A DNA stretch of 25,689 nt from a virus. Position numbers and translations under genes: made by a program. The DNA is taken from positions 1-25,689 of the IMG/VR virus record IMGVR_UViG_3300009621_000016. One strand, 5' to 3'. Positions 8,350-15,196 of this stretch are shown piece by piece. Each line of letters opens with the position of its first letter. The first letter of the stretch is position 1. The notes under the pieces were generated by a model. The model made no database searches and was not told the DNA's origin. It saw nothing but the letters and a program-made list of their open reading frames with translations.

Positions 8350-8365
8350 TCCTCCTTCGGGGGGA
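8350..8365 (+). promoter_or_regulatory. UUCG-tetraloop hairpin between decoration and capsid genes
   Basis: TCCTCC-TTCG-GGGGGA folds into a 6-bp stem (one U-G pair) closed by the very stable C(UUCG)G tetraloop. It sits between the decoration stop (8338) and the capsid ribosome site AAGGAGAATCACC (before 8398). It could block upstream 3'-to-5' decay or allow partial termination, and so set the protein ratio. Confidence 0.5.
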
Positions 8366-8397
8366 CCACCTGAAAGGAAAGTTCAAGGAGAATCACC

Positions 8398-9399
8398 ATG
8401 GCAAACCTCAGCCGCACACAGCAGCAGACCGCTATGATCGGTCAGTTGCTGAAGACCGCAGGAGGCCGCCAGAAGCTGGCCGCCTCGCTCGGACCGTCTC
8501 TCCGCAGGCGGCGTGACTACATGAGCATCGCACGCAAGGCGCTCATGGTCGAAACGCTGCCGGACGGCGCTCTGCCCATCTACGACAAGGAATTCGACAC
8601 CGCGGCCCAGACCGTGGGCTCCACCCCCGGTGGGTCCTTCGTCGAAGCCTTCGTCGTGGGCGAGGAGGGCGGGGATATCGTCAGGGTCACCAAGCCCAAG
8701 AGGGTCACGGTGCCCACTTTCGAAATCGTTTCCAACCCGATGATCCCGATCTCCCAGATCAAGGAGCGTCGGTTCGATTTGGTCGCCCGTGCCCTTAACC
8801 TGGCGAAGGCCGAGGTTGGGGCCGCCGAGGACGGCTACGTGTTCGGCTTGTTCGACGCCGTAGCAGCCTCCGCGAACACGGCAGTGGCCGCGGACAACCA
8901 AGCGAGGAGTGGAAGCGGCACGTTCGACCCCATCTACAACGGCGACATCGCCATCAACGCCCCCATCGACCTCAACTCGATGGCGGACGGCTTCGGGCAG
9001 GTGCAACGGCACGACCTCTCGGTCGCGTTCTGCTTCTTCAACCCGAGGGACTACGTCGACCTGCTCAAATGGACCCAGCAGAATATTGACAGGGAAACCC
9101 AGCGCAAACTGCTCAAAACAGGAGTGATGGGCTATCTGTGGGGGGCCACGCTCCTCCAGTCCCGTAAGGTCGGTTACGGCTGCGTGTACATCCTGGCGGA
9201 CGCCGAGTTCCTGGGCGTCATCCCGGAGCGCATCCCGCTGACCGTCATGTCCGCCGACCGTCCCGACCTGCGCCAGATCGGCTTCTCGATCTTCGAGAAC
9301 CTCGGCTTCCTGGTCTTCAACCCGTCAGGCGTCCAGCGCCTGACCATCAACGGCAGGTACGAAGCGTTCGTCGCCAACCAGAACGTCGGCGAGAACTAG
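8398..9399 (+). CDS. major capsid protein (HK97-fold type)
   Basis: A 333-residue protein that forms the head shell. Evidence: position after protease, scaffold-like and decoration genes; a basic helical N-terminus (about 1-45, RRRRDYMSIARKALM) resembling the N-arm or delta domain; an E-loop-like beta region (about 75-125, VTKPKRVTVPTFEIVSNPMI); a long spine helix area (RRFDLVARALNLAKAEVGAAED); and a C-terminal P/A-domain-like stretch (YILADAEFLGVIPERIPLTV, then GFSIFENLGFLVFNPSGVQRLTI) of the type found in myovirus capsid proteins. It has an excellent ribosome site (AAGGAGAATCACC) and a perfect terminator directly downstream, as expected for a highly expressed gene. Cleavage by the 4425-5327 protease is possible; no site is evident. 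Confidence 0.85.
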   Translation: MANLSRTQQQTAMIGQLLKTAGGRQKLAASLGPSLRRRRDYMSIARKALMVETLPDGALPIYDKEFDTAAQTVGSTPGGSFVEAFVVGEEGGDIVRVTKPKRVTVPTFEIVSNPMIPISQIKERRFDLVARALNLAKAEVGAAEDGYVFGLFDAVAASANTAVAADNQARSGSGTFDPIYNGDIAINAPIDLNSMADGFGQVQRHDLSVAFCFFNPRDYVDLLKWTQQNIDRETQRKLLKTGVMGYLWGATLLQSRKVGYGCVYILADAEFLGVIPERIPLTVMSADRPDLRQIGFSIFENLGFLVFNPSGVQRLTINGRYEAFVANQNVGEN

Positions 9400-9421
9400 A
9401 ACTAGCCGCTTGGCAAGCCTC

Positions 9422-9452
9422 AATGCGAGGGCCCTCCTTGGGCCCTCGCATT
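9422..9452. terminator. strong rho-independent terminator after the capsid gene
   Basis: AATGCGAGGGCCC-TCCTT-GGGCCCTCGCATT forms a perfect 13-bp stem with a 5-base loop, followed by TTCTTTG on the plus strand. It ends capsid transcription, and being symmetric with an A-rich left flank it could also stop the opposing methyltransferase transcript. Confidence 0.9.
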
Positions 9453-9483
9453 TCTTTGTCTGCATGGGCAGGCATGTCCGCAT

Positions 9484-9503
9484 AGGCCCTTTCGGCCTTT
9501 TTT
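9484..9503 (+). terminator. second small terminator hairpin
   Basis: AGGCC-CTTTC-GGCCT (9484-9498) followed by a run of T to 9503. It has a short stem with a good U-tract on the plus strand, behind the main capsid terminator. Confidence 0.5.
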
Positions 9504-9509
9504 CCCCAC

Positions 9510-9583
9510 TTATCCGGACATTTGGCCCGATAAATGGCCTGATAGGCCGACATGTAACTTTTCGTTACGGTTATCCGGACATT
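9510..9583. repeat. 13-bp direct repeat TTATCCGGACATT
   Basis: Exact copies lie at 9510-9522 and 9571-9583, 61 bases apart, in the gap between the capsid terminator and the end of the methyltransferase gene. Between them lie a GTAAC-TTTTC-GTTAC hairpin and several TGGCC/AGGCC words. They might be cassette-boundary repeats or protein-binding sites. Confidence 0.6.
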
Positions 9584-9591
9584 CGCCGGTC

Positions 9592-10158
9592 CTACCTGAG
9601 GTTGCCCTTCCTGCTGAAAAGCAGGTAGTCCGCGTGGTTCCTCCGCAGGGAGTTGTTGGACACCCATCGTCCGCTGATGCGCTTCTGCGCCCGTCCCACT
9701 ATGAGCCACTCGAACGGCTCCCCGCATACCGAGATGGCCCACAGGGGCATCCATTGCGGCTTGTGGTTGTGGACGAACCCCTGGCACTTCACCAGCAGGA
9801 ATGCCTTCGTGACGCGCCAGCACTCTTTGGTCCCGGCGATGAAGCGCTCCTTCATCTCCGCGTCGTTCCGTCCCATCGTGCTGAAACGGGCATCCTCGGC
9901 GGTCCCCACGTCCGGGTGGAACGGTGGGTCGAAGACCACCGTCGGTATGCTTCCGTCCGCGAACGGCAGGCGCAGGAAGTCGGCCACGAAGTCCTTGGCC
10001 CGCAAGGGGTTTATGTCCCCTCCCAGCACCCTGCGGGAGCTGCCCTTCCAGAATGTCCCGTTGCCGTAGGTGACGTCCACGACGGGGGAGGGGGCCCCGA
10101 CCAGGTCGAGCAGGCCGCCCACGGCGTCCCCGGACGTCCCGACCATGAAGCTGTTCAT
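9592..10158 (-). CDS. SAM-dependent DNA methyltransferase (N6A/N4C type, putative)
   Basis: A 188-residue protein with the two landmarks of class I amino-methyltransferases. The SAM-binding loop is VVDVTYGNGT (28-35) followed by an acidic strand end GGDINP (48), and the catalytic DPPF motif is at 77-80 after LPFADGSIPTVVF. DPPF/Y is typical of adenine-N6 or cytosine-N4 DNA methylases. It has no visible target-recognition domain and no endonuclease partner, so a solitary phage methylase protecting against host restriction is likely. Start: GGGGGC precedes ATG 10158. An upstream in-frame ATG at 10227 would overlap the divergent gene and is less likely. It runs opposite to the virion genes and looks like an inserted cassette. 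Confidence 0.8.
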   Translation of the reverse strand: MNSFMVGTSGDAVGGLLDLVGAPSPVVDVTYGNGTFWKGSSRRVLGGDINPLRAKDFVADFLRLPFADGSIPTVVFDPPFHPDVGTAEDARFSTMGRNDAEMKERFIAGTKECWRVTKAFLLVKCQGFVHNHKPQWMPLWAISVCGEPFEWLIVGRAQKRISGRWVSNNSLRRNHADYLLFSRKGNLR

Positions 10159-10165
10159 GCCCCCA

Positions 10166-10186
10166 AATACCGCAATTTCGGGTATT
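10166..10186. promoter_or_regulatory. operator-like inverted repeat upstream of the methyltransferase
   Basis: AATACC-GCAATTTCG-GGTATT is a 6-bp-arm inverted repeat in an AT-rich patch, 8 bases upstream of the methyltransferase ATG and 44 bases upstream of the divergent plus-strand GTG at 10230. Its position suits a shared operator or a promoter core. Confidence 0.4.
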
Positions 10187-10229
10187 AGCAGTCGTCGGGC
10201 ACTATCCCGTCCTTCTATGGGGGGCAAGA

Positions 10230-10709
10230 GTGAAATCCTACTTCGTCAACACGACCGTCAATTTCGAGAAGTCCAAGTTCTACGTCCGGCCCGGCGACCT
10301 GCTGTCGTACGACGCCCAGCACGGGAACTCCCTCGCCGTCTACCGCAACGGGCAGCTCCTCAAGGTGCTCAAGCAGGATCCCCTGGCCGTCGAGGCGTTC
10401 GTGAAGAGCGGGTTCATCGTGGAGGTCAGGGCCCCGCAGCCCGAGAAGGCGAAGGACGTCCCCGAACGGACCCTCCATCTCCCTTCCTACGTGGGGGTGG
10501 TCCCCCAGCCTCCCGTGGCGGCAAGGGACGAGAAGCCCCCCGCCGACCTTCCCGCCAAGGAGCCCCCCAAGGAAGGCAAGAAGCGGAAGAAGGAAGAGGA
10601 GCCGAGGCAGGCCAGGATAGACGATCCCGTCCGTTCCCCCAAGGGGCCGCCCTCCCAGTCCTCCGGACGAGCCGATGAACCGGAACAAAGCCATCTAGCC
10701 GACTCCTAA
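10230..10709 (+). CDS. unknown protein, beta N-terminus and basic disordered tail
   Basis: 159 residues starting at GTG 10230 behind a GGGGGGCAAGA ribosome site. Residues 1-70 look like a small beta domain (FYVRPGDLLSYDAQHGNSLAVYRNGQLL, SH3-like in flavour). Residues about 70-159 are Pro/Lys/Glu-rich and probably disordered, with a strongly basic KKRKKEEEPR patch. It lies 12 bases before the next gene and is probably co-transcribed with it. I recognise no family. A virion or head-tail accessory role is only suggested by location. Confidence 0.65.
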   Translation: MKSYFVNTTVNFEKSKFYVRPGDLLSYDAQHGNSLAVYRNGQLLKVLKQDPLAVEAFVKSGFIVEVRAPQPEKAKDVPERTLHLPSYVGVVPQPPVAARDEKPPADLPAKEPPKEGKKRKKEEEPRQARIDDPVRSPKGPPSQSSGRADEPEQSHLADS

Positions 10710-10721
10710 TTGAGGGAGTCT

Positions 10722-12488
10722 ATGGCCTTTTCCCGCCCGCCGACAGTCATGTACCACGGCACTTCCGTACGTTCCTGGGAGCGGCATATCCCCGAAGGCA
10801 CCTTGTTCCTTACCTCCAATTCCGAGGAGGCCCTTTATTTTGCGCTCGAAACCGCAAGGCATGACGAACACGAAGGGCGGAAGCCCGAGCCCATCGTGCT
10901 CGAAATCAAGTTTTCCGACCTAAGGGCCGGATCGGTCACACTCGAACCCGACTGGCTGGCCTACAACGAGACCGAGGAATCCCCCGACAATCCGACATGG
11001 GAAGACACCCTGAGCAAGTTTGGCACGTTTGCCATAAGCGGGAACGTCGAGGAATTGAAGGAGAAATTCAGGGTCGTAGAAAGGCCGGACTTTCGTAAGA
11101 TGGGCTCCAGGATATGGGTCACCATACCGGTCCTGGTCCTCCGCCCGCCCTACACCAAGGTGGCGATCAGCCTCCCCGAGCTCATCCGGCAAACCAACGC
11201 GTTCTCGGTCAAGCGGCGGGCGGGATGCAATCCCACCCTCAAGAAGTCCCGGCCCAAGGACCTTTATTTGGAGTACAAGGTCGTCTGTCATGAGAACTAC
11301 AGCGACCCCGCCGGGCACGACGTGCAGGTGCAGTTCGACCTCTCGCAGGTCGAGAAGACCCAGGACGCCAAGCGCCTCGACGTCCGGTGCTCGTGCAGTT
11401 GCCCCGCCTTCCTCTACTGGGGGGCGCAGTGGAACCTCCACCAGCGGGACGGGCTCCAGGGGCAGCCGCGCCCCCTCCTCCAGGCCCCGACGCAGAGGCT
11501 GGATCTGCGGAACAACTTCGTCATCTGTAAGCACGTCAAGGCGGTGTTCGAGCGCATCCTGCCGGCCGTGCAACACAACATCGTCAACATCGTCAGGGAG
11601 CGCGAGGTGCGCCAGCAGAGGGAGCGCATGGAGCAGAAGCCCCCGACCGAGAAGGGCAAGCGCCTGAAGGAGAGGCAGGAGGAGCTCTGGAGGAAGAAGC
11701 AGATAGAGAAGATCGTCAGGACCAAGGACGAGGAGAAGCAGAAGGCGATGATCGACGAGCTGGTCGAGAGGGAGGGCAAGCGCCTCCAGGAGGAGGAGGC
11801 CCCCCCTGTCCCGCCAGCCCCGGCCCCCGCGCCCCCTCCGGCGACCCCCGCACCCGCGCCTGCGCCCCCGGCAGCCGGGCCGGAGGAGGCAAAGGTCATC
11901 AAGAGGGACGAGCCCGCCACGGCAAGGCCTCCCGCCCCCCCTCCGGCACCCGCCGCACCGGCCCAGCCGAGCCTGCGCGACCTGGTCAGGCGGGAGGAAA
12001 GGAAGCTGCAGAAGGGCAAGAAGCCAGGATACCGCTACGTCTGCCCCTACGACGGGTTCAGGACGAACCTCCCCTGGAAGTTCAAGGAGCACCAGGAGGC
12101 CCACGCCCCCCGAAAGGCGTCCTCCCGGGCCCCGGCAGGGGTCGGGGCACGGGAAAGGCTCAAGAATAGGCGTACGAGCTTGGAGGCGTCGCTGGTAGGC
12201 ATCGTGGGGGCCTCCTCGTCGGGGAAGGACGCCATGGGCACCCCGCAGGAGGTCGCCGACCTCATGGAGCGCCGCTCGTTCCAGGAAGAGGCCAGGCACG
12301 ACGACTATGCCATCTATTCCCGGCACGACGGGAAGATTTCCCTCACGGTGAGGTTCGAGGGCGGGAAGGTGAGGGACTCCACCCTGACGCTGATGTCGGG
12401 GGAGCGGGGCGAGGACCGCAAGGAGAGCGCCACCACCGAGGAAGGATTCGAGGGGGTCTGGCACGCCGCCCAGGCCTACGGGGACTAA
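10722..12488 (+). CDS. ADP-ribosyltransferase-like / SWIM zinc-finger fusion protein
   Basis: 588 residues. N-terminal region 8-115 has the outline of an ADP-ribosyltransferase fold: YHGTS (11-15), TSNSEEALYFAL (31-42), then IVLEIKFSDL (58-67), as in small ART-like phage domains that transfer ADP-ribose from NAD. The usual catalytic Glu is not certain. A SWIM zinc finger follows: CSCSCPAFLYWG (Cys225, Cys227) with CKH (Cys269, His271), giving CxC...CxH, a nucleic-acid- or protein-binding module. Next come a long charged coiled coil (288-360), a Pro/Ala linker (361-417) and a degenerate C2H2 finger (Cys441, His457, His461; second Cys absent). The C-terminal 90 residues are unknown. It is large, modular and in the virion operon, so it could be an injected effector. 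GAGGGAG precedes ATG 10722. Confidence 0.7.
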   Translation: MAFSRPPTVMYHGTSVRSWERHIPEGTLFLTSNSEEALYFALETARHDEHEGRKPEPIVLEIKFSDLRAGSVTLEPDWLAYNETEESPDNPTWEDTLSKFGTFAISGNVEELKEKFRVVERPDFRKMGSRIWVTIPVLVLRPPYTKVAISLPELIRQTNAFSVKRRAGCNPTLKKSRPKDLYLEYKVVCHENYSDPAGHDVQVQFDLSQVEKTQDAKRLDVRCSCSCPAFLYWGAQWNLHQRDGLQGQPRPLLQAPTQRLDLRNNFVICKHVKAVFERILPAVQHNIVNIVREREVRQQRERMEQKPPTEKGKRLKERQEELWRKKQIEKIVRTKDEEKQKAMIDELVEREGKRLQEEEAPPVPPAPAPAPPPATPAPAPAPPAAGPEEAKVIKRDEPATARPPAPPPAPAAPAQPSLRDLVRREERKLQKGKKPGYRYVCPYDGFRTNLPWKFKEHQEAHAPRKASSRAPAGVGARERLKNRRTSLEASLVGIVGASSSGKDAMGTPQEVADLMERRSFQEEARHDDYAIYSRHDGKISLTVRFEGGKVRDSTLTLMSGERGEDRKESATTEEGFEGVWHAAQAYGD

Positions 12489-12492
12489 GTAG

Positions 12493-12783
12493 ATGATAAC
12501 CGTGCAGACCAACGGGCCGTACCCCAACCGCATACAGCTCCTCCTGGGGGACTGGGTGGGCCCGCTCGTCCGCCCCACGAGCCCGCCTGAGGCGTTCGAC
12601 CCGTCCGTGGACCTGGAGGTGTACGTGGACGGGCTCCCCGTCCCCGTCTCCGCCTGGTTCTTCGACAGGATAAACAACCGGTACCTCCTGTTCACGGACA
12701 GGCCGATAAACCTCCGGGGGGTAATCCAGGTCATCCACCACATGCCGGACCCGCCGTTCCAGTATGGCGTGGCGATAGGGTAG
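12493..12783 (+). CDS. small unknown virion-operon protein
   Basis: A 96-residue beta-rich protein without Cys clusters, signal peptide or membrane segment. It begins 4 bases after the stop of the ART/SWIM gene and ends 7 bases before the Ig-repeat gene, so the three are likely co-translated. Its pattern of short strands (LEVYVDGLPVPVSAWFFDR...NNRYLLFTDRP) recalls small adaptor or baseplate-like domains that decorate a larger virion protein. I recognise no family. Confidence 0.7.
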   Translation: MITVQTNGPYPNRIQLLLGDWVGPLVRPTSPPEAFDPSVDLEVYVDGLPVPVSAWFFDRINNRYLLFTDRPINLRGVIQVIHHMPDPPFQYGVAIG

Positions 12784-12790
12784 GGGGGAT

Positions 12791-14866
12791 ATGCTGGCAT
12801 CCATCGTACAACAGGCATACTACAGGCTCGGAGTTCCCGACACTTCCTCGTCCGGCGTCGTGATGGGGGCGGGCAACTTCACCTTTACGACCTCGGGCTC
12901 CGTCGCCTACGTGCCCGGCCAATGGGTGCGGATGAGCCTTGCCGCCGACTCCAGCATCTACATGGACGGCATCGTGACGGCCTACTCCGCGGGAAGCCTT
13001 TCGATCAGCGTCCCCAACTATCCCATCGTCGCCGTCGACGTGGGGGCCAAGACCTTCACCATAACGGGCGACTGCGTCGACTATCTCGCCTCCGTCAACG
13101 CCTATGCACAGGGCGGCGAGGCCTTCACCATCGACGGCGGCCCGAACCATGGATACCAAGTCGCGAAATCGGCGGCATTTTCGGGCGGCCAGACCATCGT
13201 AACAGTAGGCAACACCCCAGGCAGCGGGTTGAGCGGCGGGGTAATCCAGACCTTTAGCGGCAGCGGGATTCAGACCGGATGGAACATCCTCACCCTGACC
13301 GCCACGCTGAACCTGCCCTCCGCCCCCACGCCGGGCAACGACCTGCTGCTCATCGTCGAGGGCAGGTATGCGGGCGACGGAAGCGGCGGGTTGCCGCTCT
13401 ATGGCTACACGACCCTCACCGGCCTCCAGGCGTCGATGCCCCCGTTCAGCAACGTCAAATCCTTCACCACCGACACCCCGACGGGGGCCTGGTTCGGCAG
13501 GCGCACCGTGCAGCCGGGGGACGGGGCCGCCTACACGGTCTCGATCCGCAACACGGGGGAGGAGCCCGAGGTCCAGACCACCCACATCCTGATCCTGGAG
13601 ATAGCGAACGTCGTCGCGGCCTCGGCCCAAGTGCTGTACGAGCTGGGAAGCTACGGCTCGACGGACGCCTCCGGGGCGAGCCAGGGCACCAGCGACGTCC
13701 GGATCGTCTGCGCCCTGACGGGCGACGGCGCTACGATTGTCCTCTCCGGGACCGGGTACTCGCCCCTGCGGTACGTCTACGACAGGGCCGTGCCCGGCTC
13801 CTTCCTGTGCAGCGTCGGGATCGCCCACGCCACCGATGGGCAGGCCCCCTTCACGATGACCTTCGGGGACGCCCCGGTCCACGGGGGGGAGAACACGCAG
13901 ACGGGCTATCAGGCGTGGATAGCGGAATACCTCGCCAAGACCCCCACGACCACGACGGTCGGCACCAGCCAAACCCCGTCCCTAGACGGGCACAGCGTCA
14001 CCCTCACCGTGACGGTCGCCGGTAGCGGCGGCCCCCCCACCGGGACGGTGACGCTGACCGACAGCCTCGGCAGCATCGCGCCGCAGACCCTCAGCCTCGT
14101 GGGCGGGGTCGCAACCTACAGCACGAGCGCCCTGTCCATCGGCATCCATACCATGGGCGCGGCCTACAACGGCGACGGCGCGTTCGCCACAAGCTCGGGA
14201 AACGTGGTGCAGGAAGTGGACAGCCTGTACCCCACGTTCCTTGCCATAAGCAGCGACTACAACCCCCAGTTCTTCGGGGACGAGGTCACCCTCACCTTTG
14301 CCGTCACGTCGTCGTCCGGCGTGCCGGCCGGCACCGTGGACGTTTCCGACAGCATAATGGGGGACCTCGGGCCGTTCCCCCTGATCGACGGCGTCGTCGC
14401 GCTCGTCATGGACATGGCGCACCCCTGGGCGGTGGACAGCCACCTCTTCGCCGCCGTCTATGGCGGGGACGGCACCCATGCCGGAAGCAGTTCCGGCCTC
14501 GTGCAGCTCATCCTTACGGCGAGCGGGCTCTTCCCGCTGGACCTGCCGGGCTTTGCGGTCATGGCGTCCTACGACGAGGAGGGCGACGTAAACCTCCCTC
14601 CATGGGCGAGCTTCTCCGCCGTCCCCTCCATGGCCAGCCCGCTCCAGCCGGTGTACGTCCTCTGGACCAGCGTCAACGTGGCCAAGGTCCGCATATCCGG
14701 CACGAACGGCATCGACACCCTGGATACGGGCAACCTTTTCACCACGGGGTCCGGGACCTACGAGGTGGCGTCCGGCTTCCACGACACGATAACCCTGAAT
14801 TGCGCCGCCTACGACTCGTCGGGGAACGCCGTGGCCACGCAAAGCCTGCAAGTGACGGTGGCATAG
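12791..14866 (+). CDS. large Ig-like-repeat virion surface protein (putative fiber/adhesin)
   Basis: 691 residues, Gly/Thr/Ser/Val-rich, no signal peptide. About 1-380 is beta-rich with Gly-Thr turns. Two bacterial Ig-like repeats of the Big_3_5 type follow (about 383-474 and 477-578), recognisable by TVTLTDSLG, the closing AYNGDG and AVYGGDG loops, and the preceding IG-H and V-S strands. A third, more divergent Ig-like domain closes the protein (about 592-691, PPWASFSAVPS...LQVTVA). Such repeats in tailed phages sit on head fibers, tails or adhesins and give weak binding to cell surfaces or mucus-like polymers. GGGGGAT precedes ATG 12791. The role is inferred from domain content and location. 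Confidence 0.7.
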   Translation: MLASIVQQAYYRLGVPDTSSSGVVMGAGNFTFTTSGSVAYVPGQWVRMSLAADSSIYMDGIVTAYSAGSLSISVPNYPIVAVDVGAKTFTITGDCVDYLASVNAYAQGGEAFTIDGGPNHGYQVAKSAAFSGGQTIVTVGNTPGSGLSGGVIQTFSGSGIQTGWNILTLTATLNLPSAPTPGNDLLLIVEGRYAGDGSGGLPLYGYTTLTGLQASMPPFSNVKSFTTDTPTGAWFGRRTVQPGDGAAYTVSIRNTGEEPEVQTTHILILEIANVVAASAQVLYELGSYGSTDASGASQGTSDVRIVCALTGDGATIVLSGTGYSPLRYVYDRAVPGSFLCSVGIAHATDGQAPFTMTFGDAPVHGGENTQTGYQAWIAEYLAKTPTTTTVGTSQTPSLDGHSVTLTVTVAGSGGPPTGTVTLTDSLGSIAPQTLSLVGGVATYSTSALSIGIHTMGAAYNGDGAFATSSGNVVQEVDSLYPTFLAISSDYNPQFFGDEVTLTFAVTSSSGVPAGTVDVSDSIMGDLGPFPLIDGVVALVMDMAHPWAVDSHLFAAVYGGDGTHAGSSSGLVQLILTASGLFPLDLPGFAVMASYDEEGDVNLPPWASFSAVPSMASPLQPVYVLWTSVNVAKVRISGTNGIDTLDTGNLFTTGSGTYEVASGFHDTITLNCAAYDSSGNAVATQSLQVTVA

Positions 14867-14959
14867 GGTGGAAACCAGTCTACGGCATCCCTTTATAGGG
14901 CAAGACTGCCCGTGCTGCGCAGGCCCGCGAGGCCCCGGCAGCCGAAACAGGAGAGCAAA

Positions 14960-15181
14960 ATGTCCAAGAAGATAGCAAAGGTCGACGCGGAGGCGATGAA
15001 CTCCCTCTACGGGTCGGAGCTGGCCAAGGTCGGGGTCAAGCTGGCGACCGACAAGGAAGGCCCCAAGGATCCCCAGGCGTTCGAGGATCACAGCGACTAC
15101 CTGTCGACCATGGAGGCCGTCCTGAGCGAGTCCAAGAACGTCGGGGGCTCCCACGACCCCAACGACAAAGTCAAGGACTAG
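14960..15181 (+). CDS. small charged unknown protein
   Basis: 73 residues, starting at ATG 14960 behind AGGAGAGCAAA. A longer reading frame from 14912 lacks a ribosome site. The sequence is Lys/Asp/Glu-rich with helical stretches (EAMNSLYGSELAKVGVKLAT) and no cysteine. The 93-base gap upstream carries CCCTTTATAGGG, a short self-complementary stretch. It is followed after 15 bases by the 493-residue gene. I recognise no family. Confidence 0.7.
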   Translation: MSKKIAKVDAEAMNSLYGSELAKVGVKLATDKEGPKDPQAFEDHSDYLSTMEAVLSESKNVGGSHDPNDKVKD

Positions 15182-15196
15182 CTGGCGAGGGCCCAC

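Noticed and set aside
9347-9553. Minus-strand ORF starting MSAYQAIYRAKCPDKWGKKA near the capsid terminator
   Set aside because: The first 40 residues look protein-like, but there is no ribosome site, it runs through the perfect terminator and ends antisense inside the capsid gene. It may be a gene relic.
10920-12818. Long minus-strand frame opposite the ART/SWIM gene
   Set aside because: The plus strand encodes clear ART-like and SWIM motifs. The antisense product is Leu/Arg/Gly-rich noise.
14880-14900. CCCTTTATAGGG read as an archaeal TATA box
   Set aside because: All genes have bacterial Shine-Dalgarno leaders and the sequence is better seen as a short self-complementary stretch. Archaeal origin is not supported.
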